DNA of 6,204 nt from Methanothermococcus okinawensis (lineage in GTDB: Archaea; AGJL01; Methanococci; Methanococcales; Methanococcaceae), in the NCBI GenBank assembly GCA_015661555.1, contig DQVW01000048.1, forward strand, positions 1 through 6,204, given 5' to 3'. Below, one piece after another: positions 1-5,821 of the stretch (its first letter is position 1; each line of letters starts with the position of its first letter). Made by a program: the position numbers and the translations under genes. The notes beneath the pieces were generated by a model. That model was not told where the DNA came from. It saw only the letters and a program-made list of their open reading frames with translations, and searched no databases.

Positions 1-90
1 TATATCTATATCTATATCTATATCTATATCTATATCTATATCTATATCTATATCTATATCTATATCTATATCTATATCTATATCTATATG
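1..90. repeat. TATATC hexanucleotide tandem array
   Basis: Fourteen uninterrupted copies of TATATC fill 1-84, and a fifteenth copy with the last base changed (TATATG) fills 85-90. The array starts at the first base, so its true length and left border are unknown. It ends 8 bp before the TATA box of the hmd-like gene. None of the three + frames contains a stop inside the array; frame 1 would read as alternating Tyr-Ile and end at TAA 94-96. It could therefore overlap the 3' end of an upstream gene, although nothing else supports that. Simple repeats of this kind change copy number by replication slippage, so the length may vary between cells or be misassembled. Confidence 0.97.
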
Positions 91-97
91 CACTAAT

Positions 98-145
98 TTT
101 ATATATTTAAAAGTACCAAAAATAGGTCATTAATACTTAGAGGTG
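98..145 (+). promoter_or_regulatory. Promoter and ribosome binding site of the hmd-like gene
   Basis: TTTATATA at 98-105 matches the methanococcal box A consensus. Transcription would be expected to start about 25 bp downstream, near 125-130, giving a leader of roughly 25 nt. GAGGTG at 140-145 matches the Shine-Dalgarno complement of archaeal 16S rRNA and lies 7 nt before the ATG at 153, which supports that start. The transcription start is inferred. Confidence 0.7.
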
Positions 146-152
146 TGGCAGT

Positions 153-1184
153 ATGAAGGTCTCCATATACGGAGCAGGGAACCAGAAGTTCTACCTAGAG
201 GAACTAAAACTTCATGAAAAATTAGGAGGAGAACCTCCCTTTGGTGGAGGAGCAGTGGCAATAGAACTTGCCAAAGCAGGTCATGAGGTTGTACTCGCTG
301 AACCTGATAGGGAGGTGATGGATGAGGAGCTCTGGAAAAAGATAGAGGAGGTAGGTATAAAGGTTGTTGAGGATGATGTAGAGGCTGCAAAGCATGGAGA
401 GGTACATATACTAACTAGGCCATGCAGCGAATCTACCATAGGATCAATAAAAAAGGATATTCTCCAACACATTCCCAAGAACTCCACTATTGCCATATGT
501 AGTTCAACTCCTGTGATAATGATATACTCCAATATAGAGAGGGAATTGAGGTTGGAGAGGAAGGATGTAGGACTAGTCTCCATGTGCCCAAATGCCATCC
601 CAGGTACTGGAATGTACTCCAGGTATATAATGGGATATAGATCCTTAGATGGAGAGGAGTACTCCACAGAGGAACAATTTAACAGATGTATGGAACTTAT
701 AAAGAGTATCAATAGAGAGGTAGTTGTCAAACCTATAGATTTAGTACCCCTAATCACAGGACTACCTGCCCATATAACCACTGTAACCCTAAGTGGAATT
801 TTAAATTACTACAGAATGAAGTCTTTGATAACGGAGGACTCTGAAAAGGTTTCTGAAAGGGAGGTTCTATACGTATTACAGGCTATCTCTGCCATACTGG
901 AAACCTCTGGAATCAGGGGTCTAGTAAAGGCTCTGGATATGGATCTGTTAATTGAAAATGCAAAGGCTAGTAGATTACTGGAGGAACAGGAGGACCTGGA
1001 ATCTGCAATACATGTACTCTCTAACTTAAGTAAGGAGTTCAGTAAGGAGGTAGAGAAATGTGAGGTAAAACCTGTCAGTATAGTGGCCTCCCAGGCCCTG
1101 GTGGAGGAGATTAGAAGAACAGTTGGTGGTGCTGCAGCAGATGGAGTAATAAGTAGATGTAAAAAAAAATTTCTTACCTCTTAA
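153..1184 (+). CDS. hmdII: Hmd paralog (HmdII/HmdX-type methylene-H4MPT dehydrogenase-related protein)
   Basis: This 343-residue protein belongs to the family of H2-forming methylenetetrahydromethanopterin dehydrogenase (Hmd, [Fe]-hydrogenase) and looks like the non-canonical HmdII/HmdX paralogs. It has an N-terminal Rossmann start (GAGN, residues 7-10), the GGEPPFGGG loop (25-33), an acidic residue after the second strand (HEVVLAE, ending at E50), the motif ETSGIRGL (250-257) and a C-terminal helical region ending in GGAAADGVISR (325-335). True Hmd catalyses reversible reduction of methenyl-H4MPT with H2 using the iron-guanylylpyridinol cofactor. Paralogs of this class are thought to lack that activity; a Methanocaldococcus member, MJ1338, was reported to associate with prolyl-tRNA synthetase, so a sensing role has been proposed. 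Here Tyr14 replaces catalytic His14, the iron-ligand region reads AICSSTP (114-120), and Cys145 replaces the His of the usual HP motif. Family confidence is high; paralog class and function are less certain. The start is supported by GAGGTG 7 nt upstream. Confidence 0.85.
   Translation: MKVSIYGAGNQKFYLEELKLHEKLGGEPPFGGGAVAIELAKAGHEVVLAEPDREVMDEELWKKIEEVGIKVVEDDVEAAKHGEVHILTRPCSESTIGSIKKDILQHIPKNSTIAICSSTPVIMIYSNIERELRLERKDVGLVSMCPNAIPGTGMYSRYIMGYRSLDGEEYSTEEQFNRCMELIKSINREVVVKPIDLVPLITGLPAHITTVTLSGILNYYRMKSLITEDSEKVSEREVLYVLQAISAILETSGIRGLVKALDMDLLIENAKASRLLEEQEDLESAIHVLSNLSKEFSKEVEKCEVKPVSIVASQALVEEIRRTVGGAAADGVISRCKKKFLTS
1161..1169 (-). terminator. T9 tract, possible terminator of the CBS gene
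   Basis: The + strand carries nine A in a row, so a minus-strand transcript would carry nine U about 36 nt after the CBS gene stop. Archaeal RNA polymerase often terminates at oligo-U runs without a hairpin. The tract lies inside the last codons of the convergent hmd-like gene (Lys-Lys-Lys-Phe), so it may simply reflect the lysine codons. Confidence 0.35.
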
Positions 1185-1203
1185 AACCATAGATTGATAT
1201 AAA

Positions 1204-1214
1204 TTTATCTTTTT
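1204..1214 (+). terminator. T-rich stretch, possible terminator of the hmd-like gene
   Basis: The run TTTATCTTTTT starts 20 bp after the hmd-like stop codon and coincides with the last codons and stop of the convergent CBS gene. It fits a hairpin-free archaeal U-tract terminator. Together with the opposite T9 tract it would make a short two-way termination zone between the two genes. Confidence 0.35.
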
Positions 1215-1636
1215 ATACACCTTGACAAAAACCTTATTATATCTCCATCGGATACTATTCCCACCAATTTTCCATCCTCATCTATCACAGGCAATTGATT
1301 GATAATCTCCCCCTTATCTCCATATTCATCCATCTTTTTTATGGCGTTAATTACAGGTTCCTCTGGTTTTATGGTGACCACCTCCTTAGTCATCACATCT
1401 CCAACTGTAGTATCTAAGGTGTATCTATCCTCTATGAGGTTGTGTCCAATATCTGTGGTGGTAACTATACCTACAATCTTCCCCTCCCTATCCACTACAG
1501 GCAGGCAGCTTATCCTGTACTTTAGAAGTTTTTCAAAGGCCTTTACTATACCCTCCTCTGGGTAGACATATATAACATCGGTGGTCATAATCTTCTTTAC
1601 AGGGGTAGAGGCCAGGTACTTCTCTAGATCTCCCAT
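1205..1636 (-). CDS. Tandem CBS-domain protein
   Basis: This 143-residue protein consists almost only of two CBS domains, at about residues 12-66 and 77-136. Each shows the usual pattern: a PVxxxM segment or its equivalent, a helix, then PV(V/I)DxxGKxVGIV followed by a polar turn and Asp-Ile (GIVTTTDI at 56-63 and GIVSDGDII at 126-134). Such pairs bind adenine nucleotides, S-adenosylmethionine or related ligands and usually act as regulators or ligand sensors. The second domain has a longer loop (about 103-114, rich in Asp, Gly and Glu) before its last strand. There is no fused catalytic or DNA-binding domain, so the partner cannot be named. The gene converges on the hmd-like gene with a 20-bp gap and lies 54 bp downstream of a small gene on the same strand. 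The start ATG at 1636-1634 has GGGAGAT 4 nt upstream. Confidence 0.9.
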   Translation of the reverse strand: MGDLEKYLASTPVKKIMTTDVIYVYPEEGIVKAFEKLLKYRISCLPVVDREGKIVGIVTTTDIGHNLIEDRYTLDTTVGDVMTKEVVTIKPEEPVINAIKKMDEYGDKGEIINQLPVIDEDGKLVGIVSDGDIIRFLSRCIKR

Positions 1637-1640
1637 AGAT

Positions 1641-1676
1641 ATCTCCCTGTAACAACCCCTACTAGTGTATAAAAAA
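1641..1676 (-). promoter_or_regulatory. TATA-like/T-rich element and RBS before the CBS gene
   Basis: Read on the minus strand, TTTTTTATAC (1676 to 1667) resembles box A, and GGGAGAT (1647 to 1641) is the ribosome binding site. The TATA-to-start distance is short: a start site 25 bp downstream would fall within the ribosome binding site. The T6 run may instead be a weak terminator of the upstream small gene, or the CBS gene may be read from the upstream promoter. Confidence 0.35.
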
Positions 1677-1690
1677 GAATAGTTAAAAGG

Positions 1691-1975
1691 TTATTCTACT
1701 ACTATTTCCTTCCCTTTCTTCTCCATTTCTGTACCTTCCTCCTTCTCCAATTCCTCCATCTTTACCTCAGTGCCTTCCTCAACCTTTTCCTCCTTACTAA
1801 CCTCCTCCAACTTCCTTGCAGTCTCTATATTTCTAAAGCTTATACCAAACTCACCCTCTATCTCCATGGTACCTATTTTAAATGTTGACAACTTCAAGGT
1901 TTTATTCAAGGTGAACCTTACAATTAACTCCCTGTCACATAGGGTGTCTATAAGTTTTGTAATCTCATTTTCCAT
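1691..1975 (-). CDS. Small acidic-tailed protein of unknown function
   Basis: I do not recognise this 94-residue protein. The first 50 or so residues look like an ordinary small alpha/beta segment (MENEITKLIDTL helix, then alternating hydrophobic strands such as LIVRFTLNKT and EIEGEFGISF). From about residue 52 to the end it is dominated by Glu and Lys, with a sequence repeated after 13 residues: EEGTEV near 66-71 and EEGTEM near 79-84. The tail is probably disordered or a charged helix. No membrane segment, signal peptide or cysteine motif is visible (one Cys only). The ATG at 1975 is preferred over an in-frame GTG at 1984, because AGGTGAT, an excellent Shine-Dalgarno match, ends 4 nt before the ATG and overlaps that GTG. 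It lies upstream of the CBS gene on the same strand, so co-transcription is possible but says little about its job. Confidence 0.65.
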   Translation of the reverse strand: MENEITKLIDTLCDRELIVRFTLNKTLKLSTFKIGTMEIEGEFGISFRNIETARKLEEVSKEEKVEEGTEVKMEELEKEEGTEMEKKGKEIVVE

Positions 1976-1990
1976 CTCTATCACCTAAAA

Positions 1991-2048
1991 TTTTTATCTA
2001 TTATTAGTCCCTGAATCTTTATATACTTTTTTAAATCCCTCTGGTGAG
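1991..2048. promoter_or_regulatory. Divergent promoter region between the acidic-protein gene and cobQ
   Basis: The 76-bp spacer holds TTTATATA at 2018-2025 on +, which reads TATATAAA on minus. On the minus strand it is preceded by a purine-rich BRE-like AAAAAAG and would give a leader of about 20 nt for the gene starting at 1975, a good fit. For cobQ the same box would place the start site inside its ribosome binding site (GGTGAG, 2043-2048). TTTTTATC at 1991-1998 is an alternative cobQ box with a leader of about 30 nt. Which box serves which gene is inferred. Confidence 0.5.
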
Positions 2049-2051
2049 AGG

Positions 2052-3599
2052 ATGGCTAAATTCTTAATGGTGGTAGGAACCTCCTCAAACTGTGGAAAAA
2101 CCTTAATGGTTGCAGGACTATGTAGAATACTTGCAAACAGGGGCTACAAGGTGGCACCCTTTAAATCCCAGAATATGAGTCTAAACTCAAGGGTTGCCAA
2201 GGAGGAGGGGGAGATAGCAGTTGCCCAGTATATTCAAAGTCTGGCGGCAAAAACTGAGCCCTCCATACACTTCAACCCCATACTCTTGAAACCTAAGGGA
2301 AACTTCATATCCCAGGTCATAGTTCATGGAAAACCCTACAGGGATATGGACTACAACGAGTACAGGGGGAATAAGGATTTCTTCCTGGGAAAGATAAGGG
2401 AGAGTTTGGAATATCTAGATAGGAATTACGAGTACGTTGTTATGGAGGGAGCTGGAAGTTGCTGTGAGATCAACCTCTTAGAGGATGACATTGCAAATCT
2501 GAGGGTTCTAGAGATGGTGGGGGGAGATGCTATCTTGGTGGCAGATATAGATAGGGGAGGGGTCTTCGCATCCCTCTACGGTACAGTGTCCCTTCTTCCT
2601 AAGAGGTGGAGGAAACTTATCAAGGGTTTTGTAATAAACAAGTTCAGGGGTAATCCTAAGGTGTTGGAGAAGGGTCTGGAGAAGATAGAGGAACTTACGG
2701 GAATTCCAGTTTTAGGGGTGATTCCCTACAGGGAGGACTTGGTATTCCCCGAGGAGGATAGCCAGGTTATTCAGGAGAAAAGAGTACTTGGAAATTTAAG
2801 AAGTCCAGTGGAGGTAAATGTTATAAGGTTTTCAAAGATTGCAAATTTCACAGATCTAAATCCCCTCTCCAGGGATACTCTAATAAGACTTATAGACTTT
2901 CAGGACGACATCACAGGTGATATACTTATCCTCCCTGGTACTAGATGTTCCACCCTTGAGATGAAACTCTTGAGGGAGCATGGAATGGACAGGAGGATAA
3001 GGGAGTTTGTAGAGAGGGGAGGTATTGTAATAGGTATATGCGGAGGATTCCAGATACTTGGAAAGATGTTGATAGATAGGGACTTCAGGGAGGGGGATGT
3101 AGGTAGTATAGAGGGGCTTGGACTCCTAGATATGGAGACCTTCTTTGGAAATGAGAAGGTGATTAAAAACTCCTCCGGTATACTGGAGATAGAGGGGGAG
3201 AGGTTTGAAGTATCAGGTTATGAAATTCACGAGGGTATTACCATATCCCGTGAAAAACCTCTAATTAAAGTGATAAAAGGTTTTGGAAATAAGGGTGAGG
3301 GGTTTGACGGTGCCATAAAGGTATTGGAAGTTGGAGAGGGGAAGGCCTATATCCTAGGTACCTACTTCCACGGTATCTTTGAGAACTACAAGTTCAGAAA
3401 CTTCATTGTAAACCTTGTTAGGAGGAGGAAGGGTCTTAAGCCTATAACTGGGGACAGTTACAGGGGGATCCTTGAGGGTAGTTTTGAAAAGATTGCAAAG
3501 GTCATCGAGGAGAATGTGGATCTAGGTAGAATTTTCCCTAATCTAGATCTCCCATCATCTTGTAGAAACCCTTCTCATAGATATCTCTCATCTCCTTAA
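2052..3599 (+). CDS. cobQ: Cobyric acid synthase (adenosylcobyric acid synthase, glutamine-hydrolysing)
   Basis: CobQ/CbiP uses ATP and glutamine to amidate the b, d, e and g carboxyls of adenosylcobyrinic acid a,c-diamide, giving adenosylcobyric acid on the way to the corrinoids that methanogens need for methyl transfer. The N-terminal synthetase half has a P-loop variant (GTSSNCGKT, 9-17), PFKSQNMSLNS (36-46), MEGAGSCCEINL (131-142), VADIDRGGVFASLYG (163-177) and NKFRGN (196-201). The C-terminal type-1 glutamine amidotransferase half has ILPGT (293-297), GICGGFQILG with nucleophile Cys330, GYEIHEG (389-395) and GTYFHGIFEN with catalytic His440. The family is usually near 480-500 residues. 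At 515 this one is slightly long: the last 19 or so residues are encoded antisense to the end of purL and look unlike a conserved CobQ end. The ATG follows GGTGAGAGG directly. No other cobalamin genes lie in the window. Confidence 0.96.
   Translation: MAKFLMVVGTSSNCGKTLMVAGLCRILANRGYKVAPFKSQNMSLNSRVAKEEGEIAVAQYIQSLAAKTEPSIHFNPILLKPKGNFISQVIVHGKPYRDMDYNEYRGNKDFFLGKIRESLEYLDRNYEYVVMEGAGSCCEINLLEDDIANLRVLEMVGGDAILVADIDRGGVFASLYGTVSLLPKRWRKLIKGFVINKFRGNPKVLEKGLEKIEELTGIPVLGVIPYREDLVFPEEDSQVIQEKRVLGNLRSPVEVNVIRFSKIANFTDLNPLSRDTLIRLIDFQDDITGDILILPGTRCSTLEMKLLREHGMDRRIREFVERGGIVIGICGGFQILGKMLIDRDFREGDVGSIEGLGLLDMETFFGNEKVIKNSSGILEIEGERFEVSGYEIHEGITISREKPLIKVIKGFGNKGEGFDGAIKVLEVGEGKAYILGTYFHGIFENYKFRNFIVNLVRRRKGLKPITGDSYRGILEGSFEKIAKVIEENVDLGRIFPNLDLPSSCRNPSHRYLSSP
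3538..3599. other. Antisense overlap of cobQ and purL 3' ends
   Basis: The cobQ stop (TAA 3597-3599, +) lies 62 bp past the purL stop (TAG read at 3540-3538, -), so the two genes converge and share 62 bp of coding sequence. purL ends with what looks like a normal family C-terminus (DIYEKGFYKMM near 721-731), while the overlapping cobQ residues are a poorly conserved-looking Ser/Pro/Arg tail. I infer that cobQ lost an earlier stop and reads into purL. Neither strand has a clear oligo-T terminator at the junction. Confidence 0.85.
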
Positions 3600-5745
3600 C
3601 ATCTAGGTTAAGGATCTCTCTATCCCCATTGTACATCCTTAGGGAATCCCCTCCAACCCTTCCAATAACATGTCCATCCTCACCTAGAGCTTTGAGGACC
3701 TTCTCCACATTCTCCTCCTTCACAGTTAAAAGTATTCTTCCAGAGGACTCTGAGAATAGAAGTATATCATCCCTTAATCTATTTCTGTTGTAATCTCCCA
3801 GTTGAACCTCTGCGCCTATCCTGTTCCAGATGCACATCTTAGCCATACCTATACCTAGACCTCCCCTTGAGATGTCCGTTGCCCCACCTATCAGCCCCTT
3901 ACCTACAAGGTCAACCACTGTACTGTATATCCTCTTCTCCCTCTCCAGGTTGCACCTAGGTACAACACCCTTCTCTATGCCGTGAATATACCTGAAGTAC
4001 TCACTTCCACCCATCTCCTCCTTTGTCTCACCTGTTATCACTATAACATCCCCCTCCTCCACCTTACCCTGGATTGGAGGTACCATCTCCACGTTGTCTA
4101 TAATACCTATCAGGCATACTGTGGGGGTGGGATTTATAGGGTATTCCTTTCCATCTATTACAGTCTCGTTGTAGAGGCTTACATTTCCCCCTACAACAGG
4201 GATGTTAAAAAATTCTGCACAGTTGGCCAGCCCCTCAACACACTTCCTCAGTTGGTACATTCTCTCAGGTTTCTCTGGGTTTCCAAAGTTCAAGTTGTCC
4301 AACATGGCTATAGGTCTTGCCCCTACAGTTGCCAGGTTTCTAATACTCTCACATACTGTGTATACACTACCTACGTAGGGGTTTAACTTACAGAAGGTTG
4401 GGGTACAGTCCGTTGTAAGTGCCAGGGCCTTTGGGGGGCACTCCATAAGTCTCAGTACTGCGGCGTCCATCCCAGGTCTTACCACAGTTCTAAGCTGTAC
4501 CTCGAAGTCGTATCTTTCATATATCCATCTCTTTGAAGTGATATTTGGACTCCCAAGTAGCCTTAACAGTACCTCCCCAAGGTCTTCAGGCATCTTGACA
4601 CTACTACTGTCTATGTACTCCTCCAATATACAGGGTTTCTCCCTCCTCTTTATAGGTGGTGCCCCACAGAGTAGATCGAGAGGCAGATCTACGATCTTCT
4701 TACCGTGCATCTTAACTACAAGCCTCCCAGTATCTGTAGTCCACCCTATAACAGAGGCTGGAAGTTCGTACTTCTTGAATATCTCTATTATCTCCTCCTC
4801 TCCTCCTCTCTCAACTGCCAACAACATCCTCTCCTGGGATTCCGATACCAGTATCTCGTAGGGTGTCATTCCCTCCTCCCTGAGAATCACCCTCTCAAGG
4901 TGTATCTCTGCACCTACACCTCCGCCGTAACACATCTCTGAACATGCGGAGGTGAGACCTGCAGCTCCTAGATCCTTCATAGCCTTAACCTTTCCAGTTT
5001 TACAGGCCTCCAAAACACCATCTATTAGACACTTTCCTGCAAAGGGATCTCCAATTTGGACACTTGGCCTCTCCTCTTCACTTTCACTTGTAAGATCCTT
5101 AGATGCAAAGGAGGCACCACCTATCCCATCCCTCCCAGTACTTCCCACAAGTATAAGGGAGAGATTAGGTTCCCTAGCCTTTCCAGTTACAACCTCCCCC
5201 TCCCTTACAAGGCCTACACAGGCTACATTTACCAGGTTGTTGTAGTTGTAGGAGCTGTGGAACTCACACTCTCCACCTACAGTAGGTACCCCTATACTGT
5301 TTCCGTAGTCACTGATGCCGCTAACTACACCCTCCACAAGCCATCTAACCTTATCCCCCATCTCCCCCTCAATATCCCCAAACCTTAGAGAGTCCAGGAG
5401 TGCAATAGGTTTTGCATTCATGGAGATAACATCCCTAACTATTCCTCCAACACCTGTGGCTGCACCGTTGTAGGGATCTATATAGGAGGGGTGGTTGTGA
5501 CTCTCCATGGCCAGAGCCACACATAGACCAGTTCTCCTATCTATCCTTACCACAGCGGCATCATCTCCAGGACCTACAACAATATCCTTAGTGTTCTTCA
5601 AGGTCTTACTGAATAACTTAAGGATATGTCTTGTACTCCTGTAGGAGCAGTGCTCACTCCAGAGGTTTTCAAACATACCTATTTCCACATCGTTAGGTTT
5701 CCTACCTAGACGTTCCTCTATATACTTTAGATCTTGGATGTCCAT
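3538..5745 (-). CDS. purL: Phosphoribosylformylglycinamidine synthase subunit PurL
   Basis: PurL is the synthetase subunit that converts formylglycinamide ribonucleotide, ATP and glutamine-derived ammonia to formylglycinamidine ribonucleotide, the fourth step of de novo purine synthesis. At 735 residues it is the small form, which works in a complex with separate PurQ (glutaminase) and PurS; neither is in this window. Both AIRS-type halves are complete. The first has WSEHCSY with catalytic His32, the GPGDDAA loop (58-64), ESHNHPS (81-87), PYNGAATGVGG (91-101), GGASFAS (209-215) and KDLGAAGL (257-264). The second has RPGMDAAVL (423-431), LDNLNFGNPEKP (482-493), VVGGNVSLYNET (517-528), DISRGGLG (624-631) and FSESSGR (664-670). 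No frameshift or missing motif was seen. The ATG at 5745-5743 has GGGGAT 3 nt upstream, a moderate ribosome binding site. Its 3' end overlaps cobQ by 62 bp and its 5' end faces a divergent gene. Confidence 0.97.
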   Translation of the reverse strand: MDIQDLKYIEERLGRKPNDVEIGMFENLWSEHCSYRSTRHILKLFSKTLKNTKDIVVGPGDDAAVVRIDRRTGLCVALAMESHNHPSYIDPYNGAATGVGGIVRDVISMNAKPIALLDSLRFGDIEGEMGDKVRWLVEGVVSGISDYGNSIGVPTVGGECEFHSSYNYNNLVNVACVGLVREGEVVTGKAREPNLSLILVGSTGRDGIGGASFASKDLTSESEEERPSVQIGDPFAGKCLIDGVLEACKTGKVKAMKDLGAAGLTSACSEMCYGGGVGAEIHLERVILREEGMTPYEILVSESQERMLLAVERGGEEEIIEIFKKYELPASVIGWTTDTGRLVVKMHGKKIVDLPLDLLCGAPPIKRREKPCILEEYIDSSSVKMPEDLGEVLLRLLGSPNITSKRWIYERYDFEVQLRTVVRPGMDAAVLRLMECPPKALALTTDCTPTFCKLNPYVGSVYTVCESIRNLATVGARPIAMLDNLNFGNPEKPERMYQLRKCVEGLANCAEFFNIPVVGGNVSLYNETVIDGKEYPINPTPTVCLIGIIDNVEMVPPIQGKVEEGDVIVITGETKEEMGGSEYFRYIHGIEKGVVPRCNLEREKRIYSTVVDLVGKGLIGGATDISRGGLGIGMAKMCIWNRIGAEVQLGDYNRNRLRDDILLFSESSGRILLTVKEENVEKVLKALGEDGHVIGRVGGDSLRMYNGDREILNLDVKEMRDIYEKGFYKMMGDLD

Positions 5746-5812
5746 ATTATCCCCTTTGAACTTATTTTAACAATGACTATTATAGTTATCAGGATTATAA
5801 GTAGGTGGGACC
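5746..5812. promoter_or_regulatory. Divergent spacer between purL and the zinc-ribbon gene
   Basis: The spacer is AT-rich with no perfect box A. On the minus strand CTTATAAT (5801 to 5794) is the best TATA candidate for purL and would leave a leader of about 25 nt. On the + strand TTATTTTAA (5762-5770) and TATTATAG (5779-5786) are weak candidates for the downstream gene. AGGTGG (5803-5808) is a Shine-Dalgarno-like site for the + gene and lies 4 nt before an in-frame TTG at 5813. I see no purine-responsive operator that I can name. Confidence 0.3.
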
Positions 5813-5821
5813 TTGATAATA

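Noticed and set aside
1..90. CRISPR array or replication origin
   Set aside because: The unit is 6 bp with no spacers, so it is not a CRISPR array. No origin-recognition-box motifs or orc1/cdc6 gene accompany it.
281..781. 166-residue minus-strand open frame inside the hmd-like gene
   Set aside because: It is antisense to a clearly conserved protein, has no convincing ribosome binding site, and its Ser/Thr-rich composition is that expected from reading opposite Glu/Lys-rich codons.
153..1184. Canonical catalytic [Fe]-hydrogenase Hmd
   Set aside because: Residue 14 is Tyr, the HP motif is CP, and the sequence resembles the HmdII/HmdX class rather than true Hmd.
1299..1988. + strand open frames opposite the CBS and acidic-protein genes
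   Set aside because: They are Ser/Ile-rich shadows of the minus-strand genes, which have clear CBS motifs or a strong Shine-Dalgarno.
1185..2051. tRNA or other structured RNA in the spacers
   Set aside because: The spacers are 20, 54 and 76 bp, AT-rich, and show no cloverleaf arms or GC-rich stems of the kind seen in RNA genes of thermophiles.
3538..3599. Frameshift truncating or fusing cobQ or purL
   Set aside because: Both frames are intact through all family motifs; the overlap is tail-to-tail on opposite strands and needs no frameshift.
3982..5388. Several + strand open frames of 78-134 residues within purL
   Set aside because: All lie antisense to conserved PurL motifs, start without good ribosome binding sites and have unusual Ser/Tyr/Pro-rich compositions. 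They are shadows of purL.
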